Shown: piece after piece, positions 12,633-23,554 of the stretch
Numbering within the stretch: position 1 is the stretch's first letter
Layout: every line of letters starts with the position of its first letter
Source of the DNA: Pelargonium nanum
Lineage: Eukaryota > Streptophyta > Magnoliopsida > Geraniales > Geraniaceae
Assembly (NCBI GenBank): GCA_036897485.1
Contig: JAYMTF010000045.1
Span: 1 to 64,000 of the forward strand
Reading direction: 5' to 3'
Length of the DNA stretch: 64,000 nt
Notes under the pieces: generated by a model
What the model was told of the DNA's origin: nothing
Databases searched by the model: none
Seen by the model: the letters and a program-made list of their open reading frames with translations, nothing else
Position numbers and translations under genes: made by a program

Positions 12633-14252
12633 ATGGCTGGAGTTGGACCTTTAACACAGGACTGGGCGCCTGTCGTCATCCGCAAGAAGGCCCCCAACGC
12701 TGCCGCCAAGAAGGACGAGAAGGCCGTCAACGCCGCCCGCCGCGCCGGTGCCGAGATCGAGACCGTCAAAAAATGTTTGTTCTTTCAAAATTTCTGTTAG
12801 GTTTATTGTCTGGAGAAAATATCTGATTCACGTCTGTGTTCGATTCACATGAAATTTGATTTTTGAAAACGAAACCCTAGCTCTGTGCTGATGGTGAATT
12901 TTTTATTTCTTATCTGTAGCTACTGCTGGGTCAAATAAAGCTGCCTCTAGCAGCACTTCTCTGAATACAAGGAAGCTCGATGAAGAGACGGAGAATCTTG
13001 CTCGTGGGTACCTCTTATGTTTTGTATTTGTTGATTATGAATTTGATTATTTTATTCAAACAAGTGATTTTGTTAATATATTGGCTGTTTTGTGCTTGTT
13101 GAAACTGATTGATTGTGTTGTTTGATTGGCTATTAAGCTAGTGTGTACATATCCTTGTGATCTGCTAGTCCTATGTTGTAGTAATGAAACCTCTTAACTG
13201 TGAAACCTTGAGAGGATGTGTTATTCTATTTGGTGTCTGTTTTAGTAGCTTAAATTGTTTTTCTAATTACACTGCTTTTGCATTTCGAACACATGTTATT
13301 GTGCTTATGTGCGCTTGCTTAATCACTTGTTAACTTGTGCCTCTGATCCCGTTAATCATGTTAGATTTTATTTATTCAATCAGATGAATTCATGCGTGAG
13401 AATAATCATGTTCTGCGAATTTGACACCTGTTCCCACTATAAACTTCCAATTGGTTCAACTAACAAGTTGAATTTAGTTTGTCTCTTTTATTAGTTATTT
13501 TATCTTCAATCCTTGGCCATTCATGCTCTAATTTTTGTGCTCTACAAAGCTATGAGGTTACATGATATTACTTTGCTATTAGCATGTTATTCCAAACATT
13601 TGTAGGCTACTGGCTATTGTTTTAGGGCTGTTTTGGTTGTGTTATCAAATTTAAATGACCGTCAATCATCATGAATGGGTCCATGAAAATTCTCACATAG
13701 GCATTTTGTGAGAATTTAAAACTGATTCTACTTTTACCCACTTCAGATAATTGGCCATTCAATTGACTAAACATGGCCTCTACCTTGTTGCTTCCACATT
13801 CTTTGAATTGTTTTGTGATATGATCTCTCCTTTCTACATCTTTTCTGCGAGTGTCTTCTTTGCTCTATATCCCCATGTGATTTTTCATTACTAGTATATT
13901 TGTTATCCTGTCTTCTGTACTTATATGATCTTTTTTCCAATCCATGGTTTAGATGAGCGTGTTCCCACTGAGCTAAAGAAAGCTATTATGCAAGCTCGAA
14001 TGGACAAAAAGCTTACCCAGTCTCAACTAGCTCAAGTATAACTCTACTCAACGCATTTTTATCCTTACTTTTCTTTATTCCTATTCATTTATTTATGTGA
14101 ATTTGTGTAGTAATTACTTGATCCCTTTGCAGATAATCAATGAGAAACCTCAAGTGATCCAGGAGTATGAATCTGGGAAAGCCATACCAAATCAACAAAT
14201 CATTACCAAGCTGGAGAGGGCTCTTGGGGCCAAACTAAGAGGAAAGAAGTGA
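12633..14252 (+). CDS. MBF1: Multiprotein-bridging factor 1 (MBF1a/b type)
   Basis: Nuclear transcriptional coactivator that bridges TBP and bZIP-type regulators. Exons 12633-12774, 12920-13003, 13953-14035 and 14133-14252 encode 142 residues, the length of Arabidopsis MBF1a. The N-terminal MBF1 domain starts [11 protein letters not shown] with PVVIRKK; the C-terminal Cro/C1-type helix-turn-helix (about residues 85-140) contains [40 protein letters not shown] and ends LGAKLRGKK. Frames join cleanly at all three introns. A polyadenylation-like AATAAAA follows near 14452. The sequence resembles the constitutive MBF1a/b type rather than the stress-induced MBF1c, whose N-terminus differs. Confidence 0.97.
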
Positions 14253-14522
14253 TTGAAGCTGTGAATCTGAAACATGAAAACATAAATGCTTTGATATCAG
14301 TGTGGTTGGAAAACTAGTGTGGCACTTCTGTAGTTAAGGTTGATTCTCTTGTATCAGACTGATGAGGTGCAGGAACTGCTTGTGTGTGCTTGTAGTTGAA
14401 TCTTTTGAAATGACGCTTATGACGCACTCACTTTTTACCTATCTTTGGAATTAATAAAAGTTTAACTGCTACTTTGTATTTTCTTCTCTTCCTCTCTTTA
14501 TTTGGACTGATTGGAATCAATC

Positions 14523-14975
14523 TAGCTTGTTATATCCTGGTGTATGGAAGTGTTAAATGAGACTCAAGAGGCTGCAAAAAGGGCCAACTCATATAATAGT
14601 AAGGGCATTTTCTAGTGCATTTGGTACATATAAGTTTATATGTACCTTTTAGCAACATCACCTATAAATGTTGTGGATGTAGAATGATAGCTGTTAGTAA
14701 GTTTAGTTTTGTCTATGTTTTTTTAGCTTGTTATATGCTGTTGTATGGAGTATTAGATGTGACTCAGGAGGCTGCCCAAATATGGCCAACTCACCATTCA
14801 ACTGTAGGGGAATTGTCTGTTCATGAGCATTTGGTACACATGAGTTTATATACTTTTTAGCTCGATAAATGTATATATATGCCCATCTATATATGTTGTG
14901 AATTTAGGATTCTAAATTTACCTGTTTACTGAAGTTCTTTGATAATTGTTTGCAAGTTTAGTTTTGTCTATTTGC
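14523..14975. repeat. Diverged tandem duplication downstream of MBF1
   Basis: Two adjacent units share ordered words: agcttgttatat at about 14525 and 14728, actcaagaggctgc / actcaggaggctgc, gggccaactcat / tggccaactcac, gcatttggtacatataagttta / gcatttggtacacatgagttta, and aagtttagttttgtctat at about 14701 and 14953. The offset is about 203 bp at the front and 252 bp at the back, so the second unit has an insertion. No coding sense is seen in either unit. Confidence 0.65.
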
Positions 14976-15840
14976 TGCACCTATGAATGTTCAGGTCTAT
15001 TGATTAATATATGTGTCTTCATCAATAGTTGTTTGTAAGAAAAGTTCATGTAAAACATACGACGTCAATTCATTTTGACGTAGAAATGGACAAATTGGTA
15101 CGATCAATTAAAGTACATTAACGTGGTTCTAATTTTTATCAACTTATTGGCTAATCCGATGCGATTATTGATGGAGACTGCCAATTCGAACTCTACCATA
15201 CTACAGGCTCTAACTGCTTTGCAGCAACAAATGCAACAGAATATGCAAACCAAGTGTCTAAGAAAACATATAGTTCGTCAAGGAGGACAAGCTGAATATG
15301 CTAAACTTTTTTTGTTTTGTGTAGGCTTAGTCAAGTCAACGAGTAAATGACTCACGTTAAATTTTACTCTTATTCATAGTTGAAACGAAGTGACCCGCTT
15401 AATTCAGATGCTTATTTGCTAATATGTGCAATGCACTAAATATTTATCCAACAAGTGTTAATGGGGAGAGGGAAGAGTGAAATTCAAGCGTATCATTTGT
15501 ATCTTTTTGACATGAAGAGTTCAGTTGAATCCAAATGTTGTAACTAAAAGATTTTAAGAAGCCTTATTTTGATCAATTGCCCAGAATTTGAACGAGTTAC
15601 GGTCCAAAAAGGAGAAATACACATTCTTGCACACTTGAAAATGAAAGAAATAAGGAAATATAGGGTGTGCGTATGCATGATGAGGGTGATAGGTCACCTA
15701 AATATTGTACAAAATTGAATTGAATTTCTTTCATTACTTCAATTTGTGCAATGTCACTGTTACAGTCAGTCAAGTTTCTCAATTATTTCAATAATCTCTC
15801 AAAGGTGGCTCAAATTTTATAATATTTAATCCCAACATTA
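14976..15840. other. Intergenic, no gene seen
   Basis: AT-rich spacer. A 75-codon plus-strand frame (15123-15350) contains a Gln-rich stretch but has no flanking gene structure and no domain I can recognise. Confidence 0.55.
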
Positions 15841-15853
15841 TTGTATTTGCTCC

Positions 15854-15861
15854 TATAAATA
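15854..15861 (+). promoter_or_regulatory. TATA box of the cysteine-rich peptide gene
   Basis: TATAAATA, 97 bp upstream of the start codon of the peptide gene; a start site near 15885-15890 would be at the usual distance. Confidence 0.65.
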
Positions 15862-15957
15862 CCAGGCCCTGGCAGAATCAGAATCAGAACCCACAGGCTC
15901 TTGCAAGTTCAAGAACACAAACCCAGAAAAGAAAACAGTTGGCAGAAGCAAATCAAC

Positions 15958-16203
15958 ATGATGATGATGATGAGGAGATCAATATCCATCTCTGGTTTCA
16001 TGATCATGATGATCTTGATTTTTGCAGCAAGTACCAGTACTGATGCTAGGATGATGTTGGTCCAAAACAAGTGCTCCACTGATGCTGATTGCAGCTGCCA
16101 AGGCTTGAGCTATTGTGTTAATGGTTCATGCAAATGTGTTATAGGTCTACTATACCAGCAAGAACAAGAACTCAAAACCGAATCGAGCCCTCCTCCGAGC
16201 TAG
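15958..16203 (+). CDS. Small secreted cysteine-rich peptide, six Cys, single exon
   Basis: Predicted 81-residue precursor. Residues 1-30 form a signal peptide (five Met, two Arg, then ISGFMIMMILIFAAS), with likely cleavage near STDA/R. The mature part has six Cys at 39, 45, 47, 53, 58 and 60: C-x5-C-x-C-x5-C-x4-C-x-C, core CSTDADCSCQGLSYC then VNGSCKC. After the Cys core come an acidic/Gln tail and PPPS. The C-x5-C and C-x4-C-x-C spacings recall defensin-like and late-nodulin-type peptides, but the close third Cys is different, so I do not assign a family. The run of Met codons starts at 15958; a non-ATG upstream extension is leader. A TATA box upstream and AATAAA at 16291 and 16311 support a real short transcript. 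Function unknown; extracellular signalling or defence is inference. Confidence 0.72.
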   Translation: MMMMMRRSISISGFMIMMILIFAASTSTDARMMLVQNKCSTDADCSCQGLSYCVNGSCKCVIGLLYQQEQELKTESSPPPS

Positions 16204-16319
16204 CTCCATCAGTACATGCCAAGAATAGGTTCAGAGCCTGAAAAATATGTGTTTGTTTTCAACATTTGTTTGTCTAAAGATGTTTGTTGTAATAAAAATG
16301 CTGCCATATGAATAAAGTC

Positions 16320-17050
16320 TATTGCACCAGCAGATGTTTCCATGTTGATGGTTGGTGATGATGATAAAGACTCACAACTCAAGTAGAGTAAATTACTGCT
16401 TTTCAGGCTTGTTTTTTTGCTTAATCATATATGATCAAATGGCCTTCTTTTTCATGTTCTTGTTCTTTTTCTATATGTGTGTATGGTCCAAGCCATTTTT
16501 GGCTTGCTTTAAGGTGGTTTAGCCTTGTGGATAATTAACTTGTGTTTGCTTACGAGTTTGGACTTTCCTGTTGTAGGATTTGCATGTTTCATAGTCTTCC
16601 TCATTTTGTATATATCACCATCATAAAGTTTAAATAATAAGAACAAACTTAACATAAAAAGATGTACCTAAAGATGACCGTCGTGAAAAGTGTTAAAGTA
16701 GATGTTGAATATGTTAGTTGTGACGAGTTTTCAATAATCTCTCGAATGTTTGTAATCTTTGACATTACATCTCGAAGAACATAGGATTGTGAACAAGAGA
16801 TGTCAAAAGATTTTGATAAAATATTATATGCAATGGTAGATCCCAAATATTATTTGGGTATTGAATTTAGGCACATTGGTAGCTCTCCAAGCTATTCTCG
16901 ATGAAGATCGGAGCTCAAGATTCTACTTGGAAAATGTGGTAGGATTATAAACAATTTCACAAACTTCCATTACAAATCTTCCTTGACAAGTCGGCTTCAA
17001 TCCAATTTTGACTACAATCAAACAGTGAAAAGAATAGCTAACGGTTAAAA
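16320..17050. other. Intergenic, no gene seen
   Basis: AT-rich spacer between the peptide gene and the MIP3 leader. The 65-codon minus-strand frame at 16649-16846 shows no recognisable domain. Confidence 0.6.
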
Positions 17051-17371
17051 ATGAGGAGGACCAAGAGGCCCGTTGAGCCCATTGGATCTATAGCCCATCT
17101 TTATAGAATGATTCATGTTTATGATTCCGAGTTCAGGTTCAGAACTCGGTGGCGACAGAGCCGACTCATTTTTCATGCCCGAATCCGGACGGAGCATATC
17201 TTCAGGTTCAGCCAAAATCTAACTCACCCCTCAATTCCGATCCAACTATTTCTGTTTGTTTCCTCGGAAAATTGTCCTCGATTTCGCCTTTGAATCTCAG
17301 TTCCTCCGTCTTCTTCCTTTTCTCGGAGGAGCCCCTTGCTGTCGCGTACCGGAGCCGGGGCCGATTCAATG

Positions 17372-17514
17372 GTGAGTAGGTACGTAACTGGACCGGCAAT
17401 CAGCCCGAATTGGAGTGCGGTGCCTCTTAAATCTTTATTCGTAATCTTCTTTTTTTCTCTGTCAATTATGTTTTTGACCTGTTTTGCCATAAAAGGGTTT
17501 ATGATTTTGCAGGA
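17372..17514 (+). other. Probable leader intron of MIP3
   Basis: Donor CAATG/GTGAGTAGG near 17372 and acceptor TTTTGCAG/GAAGTGATT at 17514 lie in the pyrimidine-rich leader upstream of the MIP3 start codon. Removing it leaves a short leader. Predicted from signals only. Confidence 0.5.
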
Positions 17515-17596
17515 AGTGATTGGAGCTATAATTTGATAGATTACAGATAATTGATTACAAATTTATACTCAAGACTGGTGGCTTGAAACATCAGGC

Positions 17597-20500
17597 ATGG
17601 CTCTGGTTGATGTTACCAAATGTTGCCTTGATTCCATTAGCCAAGTGAGTTCATCTTGTTTTGCTGAATGTTGAGTCAACTGTTGTGCTTAATGTATTTC
17701 TGAGTTGTGATGTGCAACAATGGTGATTACAAGTATGCCTTATAAAATGATTTGTTATCACATAATGGGCAAAAGTCTGGAGTACCTGCCCCATTTTAGT
17801 TACCTTGATTGCATTTGAAATTGAATAATTCGGCACAGATTCAGGCACAAGCAAATTGTTTTTTGCTTTCCATATACATAGTTGCTCATTATCCGATGTG
17901 TAATAGTTGGCTTCTTCAAACAGTCAATAATTTTACAAGTAGTGTACTTCTAGGAAGTAGGAACTCATCACACAAATAGAAGGATACAAATAGACACAGA
18001 GATAAGCTTGCAATCGTGTTACTATGCTTACCATGGAATTTCAAGAAGTTGCAGCGCACCCTCCTCTCATCACGAATCCTAGGCATTTTCATTTGAATAT
18101 CACCTATAAGAAAATATGAAGTTTTTTTGCTCCCGCAACTCAACTTATTTTATAGTTTCTCATTCTGCTTTTTTTTTTTTCAGATTTCAGAACACATTAG
18201 AGGTGCCATACTCTACCTGGATGCTGGATGTACAGAGAGTTTCCAGTTTATTGGGGCGTTCCCACTATTACTTGACCTTGGAGTTCGAGCTGTTTGCAGC
18301 TTGGAAAACATGTGTTCTCTTGATTCAGTAAGCTAGTTGTGGCGTGTATTATCTATAATGTTTTGTAATGATTCTTGTAATTTATTATGACTGCATTAAT
18401 AAGAAATTCTCTGTATTTTGTTTCTATGGTTTATAATGTTGGGAAATATCACATGTAAATTCACAATTTCACATACTGTGCAATTATGTAGTTGGACTTA
18501 GAGACCATAAAATGTTGATACAATTTAGTATCATTATTCATATCTTTATATAATTAAATTTTCTTTTTGGTCTCTAAGTTTTAGTTAGACATCTCTTACC
18601 GCTGTTTATTTTTGTGTGCCGTTTTTCATATTAAATTCATCTGTAAGAGCTTTAGTTTAGCATTCTTGGAACACTACATAAAGTGAGACAACGGTGAAGC
18701 AAAATACATTGCACTTTATAGATAATGGATATAGTTCCCATTGTCAAATTGCCGATTTATTTTTTGGGTGTTATATATTAGTCTTGAGCTCAAAGTATAT
18801 ATAATTCTCAACATTCTTCTTTTTTTAGGTAGTTGATTGGAACTCAAGTGTTGATTCTGCAAGCAAAATTGTGGTCATCACTTCGCGTTTATTGAGTGAT
18901 GCACATAGATATGTTTTGCGTTGCCTGAGCGCACATCAAGGTGTTCGCCATTGCACCATATTTACGTCCATCTCAGAGGTATTGCCATGGCCTTATTGTT
19001 GCCTTGATTTAATACTTTCTTACTGTCTATTGATGTTCTTTTTCTCATTATATGCTTAAAACTTGCCCCACATATCCATACCGATTTGGCATAATCGACA
19101 GTATTTTGATTTATGTTTGATGTCCGCACAAACTATAGGACGAGTATGTTTCTATTAGTTTTCCTTTCTACACTCTATTATTATATAGTATGATTCAGAG
19201 TTGGTTGATTACCTTGATGGGAATACTTCTCAAGCTTAATGTTTGATGAACCAGACTTGTTTTCTTATTTTCAGCAATGAGTGTTCTGTTGCATTTCCAA
19301 CTGAAATTTGTCAGTAAAGAAGCTCATGCTGTTAATTTTATTTGGCTCATGACAACAATGTCTACAAACTTCTTCTACAAAACAGCCCAAAATAAGTGTC
19401 CTGATTCTCTAACATTTTTGTCCCAAAATAAGCGTTCTCTTTCTTTTTTTAAGAAGTTTTTTTAAAATCATTTTTAGGAAGTTAATTATGCATGAATTAC
19501 TAATAATATCCCTATGATAAGTTAGTATCCCTTGACTTTGTTTCAAAACATGTACAATGGGAATACAAATGGAAATATACACCACTAACTAACTTCTCTT
19601 TTATTATTTCTTAAAATGGAAACAAAGACACTTATTTGGGGACGGAGGAAGTATATATTAGTAGTCAATTTTATCGTAGCTAGACTGAAGCTATCTAACA
19701 ATGCTGCAGATTAATGTTATGGAATGCTTTATGAATTGCAGGTAGCTCACTTGGCATATCCAGATTCACCTTTGGGACCAGATGCTTTTATGGAATATGA
19801 ATCTTTGCTTGTCCAAGATTACGATGAACTTGTTAAAAAATCTGACACAAAACCTAGACAGTTAGAAGACAAAAAATCCCAGGAAAATTTGTCCTTTGAA
19901 GAAGATGGATGGTCGCGGCTCACTTCCAGTGAAGAGGACATCCCTCATATAGAAGCTAGCTCAATTGAAAAAAATAGATACGAGGACAATTCAATGGGTT
20001 TTACAGAAGATGAGAAAAAATTGACTGTTTCTGTTCATCACTTCCCCTTGATTTTGTGTCCCTTTTCACCAAGAGTCTTTGCCTTACCATCAGAGGGATC
20101 GGTAGCTGAAGCCTACTTATCAGCTGAACATGAAGATTCCATCAGTCCTGGATTGCCTCCCTTGAGTACTGGATTGCTTTCAAGCGGTGATGACGTTCCT
20201 CCTGGAGCAACCCTCACTGCTCATTTTCTTTATCATCTTGCTACTAAGGTAATATGTCTTATTCACACTTCAAAAAATAAATATAGTATCTCCTTTCTGC
20301 ATCTTTGTTTATTTTTTAATGTAAAACTTTATGCTTATACAAATGCTGTGGCTTCTTTAATTTTTCCTTCATCATGGCTTATTTTTTTGTGTAGATGGAC
20401 TTGAAAATGGACATATACTCCTTTGGTGATACGTCAAAAACTATTGGAAAAATTATGACAGACATGTCAAGTCTTTATGATGTAGGCCGCCGCAAAAGGT

Positions 20501-22366
20501 CAGCAGGGCTACTACTCATTGACCGCACACTTGATCTGTTAACTCCATGTTGTCACGGGGATTCCCTTGTTGATCGTATGTTTTCATCTTTGCCTCGTCG
20601 GGAAAGAACATCTTCTGGCCACATAAAAGGATCACAAACCCAACTTAATCTTCGCTATTCTAACCTACAACGTGCCTCACTTGATTTTGAGATACCTCTA
20701 GCAGAAATTGTAAGTGAAAAAGACGACACAAGAGATAATTTTAGGCTTTTGGAGCATGTTGAAGCTTTTTTATGTGGGTGGGATAGAAATGCTCCTGGTC
20801 AAACTCTAGATGGTCAAATTGTAGATTTGATTGATCTCAGCAGGAAAATTCATAATGAAAAGTCCTGTAACTCTAAGTTTGAGCTTCTTAGTGGGTCCTT
20901 TGTCTCTACCGAAAATTTCCATGGGACTCCGTACTTAGAAGCTCTGCTGGATAGGCGAACAAAAGATGGGGCCGTTTTGGTAAAGAAGTGGCTTCAAGAG
21001 ACCCTGCGTCGGGAAAATATATCTGTGAATGAGAAAATTCGTCCTGGTTATGCCACAAAAAAGGAGTTACTTCCTCTGATTAAAGCATTGGCTAAAAGCC
21101 AGTCATCTTTGTTGAGAAACAAAGGAATTATTAAGCTAGCAGCAGCTGCTGTGACTGCCCTTGACGAATCAAATAGTGCAAGATGGGATGCATTTATCAG
21201 TGCTGAGAAGATACTGAGCATAAATGCTGGTGACACGAGTCAGAGTCTTGCTGCCCAAATTGATGATCTTATCAATAAAAGTGCTTTGGTAGGATCTCAT
21301 GGACAGAATAACGGAAAAGTTGATTCCTCAAAAGGACTACTGTCTTTTCAAGATGCTTTGCTCCTCACTGTTATCGGATATATGTTAGCTGGTGAGAATT
21401 TCCCAACATCCGGACCAGATGGCCCTTTCTCTTGGCAAGAGGAACGCATGTTGAAAGAAGCTATTGTTGATGCAATTTTTGAAAACCCTTCACTAGCAGA
21501 ACTGAAGTTTCTCCATGGCTTATCGGAAGACCTGCAGGCTAATTTTAACAAAAGAAAATCAACAGAGAACAAAGATGCATCATCAGATCAATTAGACATT
21601 GATGATTTTGATGATGATCAATGGGGTAAGTGGGGTGATGAAGATGCTGAGGATGACAATAACAATGACCAAGCCTATAATGATATGCAACTTAAGTTGG
21701 AATTACGTGATAGGGTTGATAACCTATTTAAACTCCTTCACAAGTTGTCCAGTTTGAAGACGAAAAATATTCCATTGAAAGGAGGGACTTTTGCTTCGGA
21801 TAGTGGTTTTAGTGGCGATTCCTACTCAAACAGAGGATTATTGTACAAACTTCTAACAAGGATATTAGGCAAGCACGACGTACCCGAGCTGGAGTACCAT
21901 TCCTCTACAGTAGGGCGCCTTTTCAAAAGCGGGTTTGGAAGATTTGGCCTTGGACAGGTGAGTTTCAATTAATGATTCTATTTTCAGATCTTGCTCAAAA
22001 TAGTGCATACACAACAGCAACTTCATGTTTGAATTGTGCAGGCCAAACCAAATCTTGCAGACCAAAGTGTCATTCTGGTTTTTGTTGTGGGTGGCATTAA
22101 TGGACTTGAGGTTTGCCTAGTTCCTAATCCACTCTGTTACTGAATTTGAAGTTTTTGATCTCTCTCTTGTATCTACTATGTTTCTGAATTTGTTTACCAA
22201 AGGTGAAAACTGAGACGGTCTCTTTATTGATTGCCAGGTACACGAAGCGCAGGAGGCATTATCAGAAAGCGGAAGGCCAGATATAGAACTGATCCTCGGT
22301 GGAACAACTCTCTTAACTCCTGACAACATGCTTGATTTGCTATTAGGGCAATCCAGTTACTTTTGA
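17597..22366 (+). CDS. MIP3: Sec1/Munc18-like protein MIP3 (MAG2-interacting protein 3)
   Basis: Sec1-family protein; in Arabidopsis MIP3 belongs to the MAG2 tethering complex at the ER, acting in Golgi-to-ER traffic and export of storage proteins. Exons 17597-17644, 18184-18327, 18829-18978, 19742-20248, 20395-21957, 22042-22110 and 22238-22366 give 869 residues. All internal junctions are phase 0. Recognisable blocks: N-terminal MALVDVTKCCLDSISQ, then EHIRGAILYLDAGCTESFQF; SAGLLLIDRTLDLLTPCCHG, the conserved Sec1-type block; and a C-terminal stretch VILVFVVGGINGLEVHEAQE, also Sec1-like. A strongly acidic segment (about residues 681-706, DIDDFDDDQWGKWGDEDAED) lies between conserved parts. 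The long fourth and fifth exons hold most of the protein. Intron 3 carries a MITE remnant. Assignment to MIP3 rather than SLY1 or KEULE rests on overall resemblance and length. Confidence 0.93.
19376..19657. mobile_element. Stowaway-like MITE remnant in MIP3 intron 3
   Basis: The right end, read on the minus strand, is tacttcctccgtccccaaat, close to the Stowaway terminus CTCCCTCCGTCCC preceded by TA. The left end shows the matching but decayed word cccaaaataagtgtcc at about 19386, with a second cccaaaataagcg inside, the doubled-terminus layout of this family. The internal words agttaattatgcatgaatta and aataatatcc recur in the copy at 26965-27165. Non-autonomous; no coding capacity. Confidence 0.7.
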
Positions 22367-22379
22367 TTAATGTGATATA

Positions 22380-23088
22380 TAGATACAATATGTATCATTT
22401 TTTCTGGTTTTGAGGTCTGTTGAGACTGTAACTTAAGTTTCAAATGTATTTACAGTGTAGAGTTTGAATGATATAGATACACATGCACAGAGTTGGATGA
22501 AATCTGTTACTATTGCATTATTGTATTGTTGAGTTATTGGGGAAAGATATGGATGGATGGAAATGACATCATGAGTTAAGGCATTGGGGAATGGACTCTC
22601 TGTGTCTGTCTTATTCTCAATCAATTATAGTAGTGACACTCTGGTTTTGTCCATTTCAAGGTGCACTCACATACCTGAGAGTCTGAGACAGCCAGTGCTT
22701 TCTATTTCTTTTCTTTATTTCCAATCTCTACCCATAATGTCATATAATTCATTTTCTGACTCATCAAGAGGAAACTTTTTCTTTCCATTATGTATTAGTG
22801 CTTATTTGTGTATACTAAATGTATATAAGGGTAAAATATTTGTATAGATAACTGGAATGAGTTAAAATGTCAATGTTGAAACATCTATGACGTTGAAAAT
22901 CCACAAACTTCCTTTGAAAAATCTCATGTCAGATTTACCGATTCCAACATTCGAAATAAGGTGTTCTTTGCTCCAACATCCATACAATTGTTGATTTAAT
23001 CTCTTTATACATTTGAAAACTGTAGGAGTCAACTTCCCAAACAAGCGGTTATTTCCATCAAATGAGTCGAATAAGTAACAAATTTGAG
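22380..23088. other. MIP3 3' end and spacer, no gene seen
   Basis: AT-rich sequence following the MIP3 stop codon. No ORF with a recognisable domain until the LINE fragment that starts near 23098. Confidence 0.6.
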
Positions 23089-23097
23089 CATAGACAT

Positions 23098-23286
23098 GAT
23101 ATTTTGGATAATTTGTTGCAATAGAATTTTGTTTTATTCCTAGGTCTGAGAATCAAGTGGCACATGAGCTAGCTCGGTCATCCGTTCTTGTGTCGGGACT
23201 TGCGGGGTGGATTGGCCTTGTAACCCCTATTGATGTTTCGGAACTCCTATTGTTAGATTCTTCGGTCAGTAGTTTCATTAAAAAAA
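23098..23286 (+). mobile_element. 5'-truncated LINE 3' end (RNase H-like C-terminus)
   Basis: A plus-strand frame reads ...PRSENQVAHELARSSVLVSG then LAGWIGLVTPIDVSELLLLD and ends near FIKKT, the C-terminal part of the RNase H-like domain typical of plant L1-type LINEs. The same block, diverged, occurs at 57909-58145. It ends in a short A run (TTTCATTAAAAAA), and catagacatgatat (23089) before it and catagacatatata (23287) after it look like a decayed target duplication. Only about 190 bp are present, so it is a very short, old insertion between MIP3 and the kinase gene. Confidence 0.75.
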
Positions 23287-23489
23287 CATAGACATATATA
23301 ATTATTGGGGTGACAGCAAAAATAATGTAAACTAGAGATCCTGAAGTGCAAAATGTAAATGCTCTATTATTCTCCGCGCCAGAAAACAAACACTCCCACA
23401 GTGCACACACGCTCATCACTCTCTCTACACATTCTCACACACAGCTTCCAAGTAGTAAAGTTTTCAACTTTCAAGATCTCCTTCTCTTT

Positions 23490-23520
23490 TCCGCCATTTC
23501 TAGGGTTAGGGTTTTTCAGC
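23490..23520 (+). promoter_or_regulatory. Inverted telo-box motif in the leader of the kinase gene
   Basis: The sequence ctagggttagggttttt, which is two overlapping TTAGGGTTT-type telo-box motifs, lies about 50 bp upstream of the kinase start codon. Confidence 0.5.
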
Positions 23521-23554
23521 TTTTGACTCTCTCTTATGATTGCAATTTCCTAAA

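Noticed and set aside
15123-15350. Gln-rich frame considered as a gag-like remnant
   Set aside because: Too short, no conserved motif, no terminal repeats around it.
17208-17490. Overlapping frames on both strands in the MIP3 leader
   Set aside because: They cover the GC-richer untranslated leader and its intron; no family resemblance.
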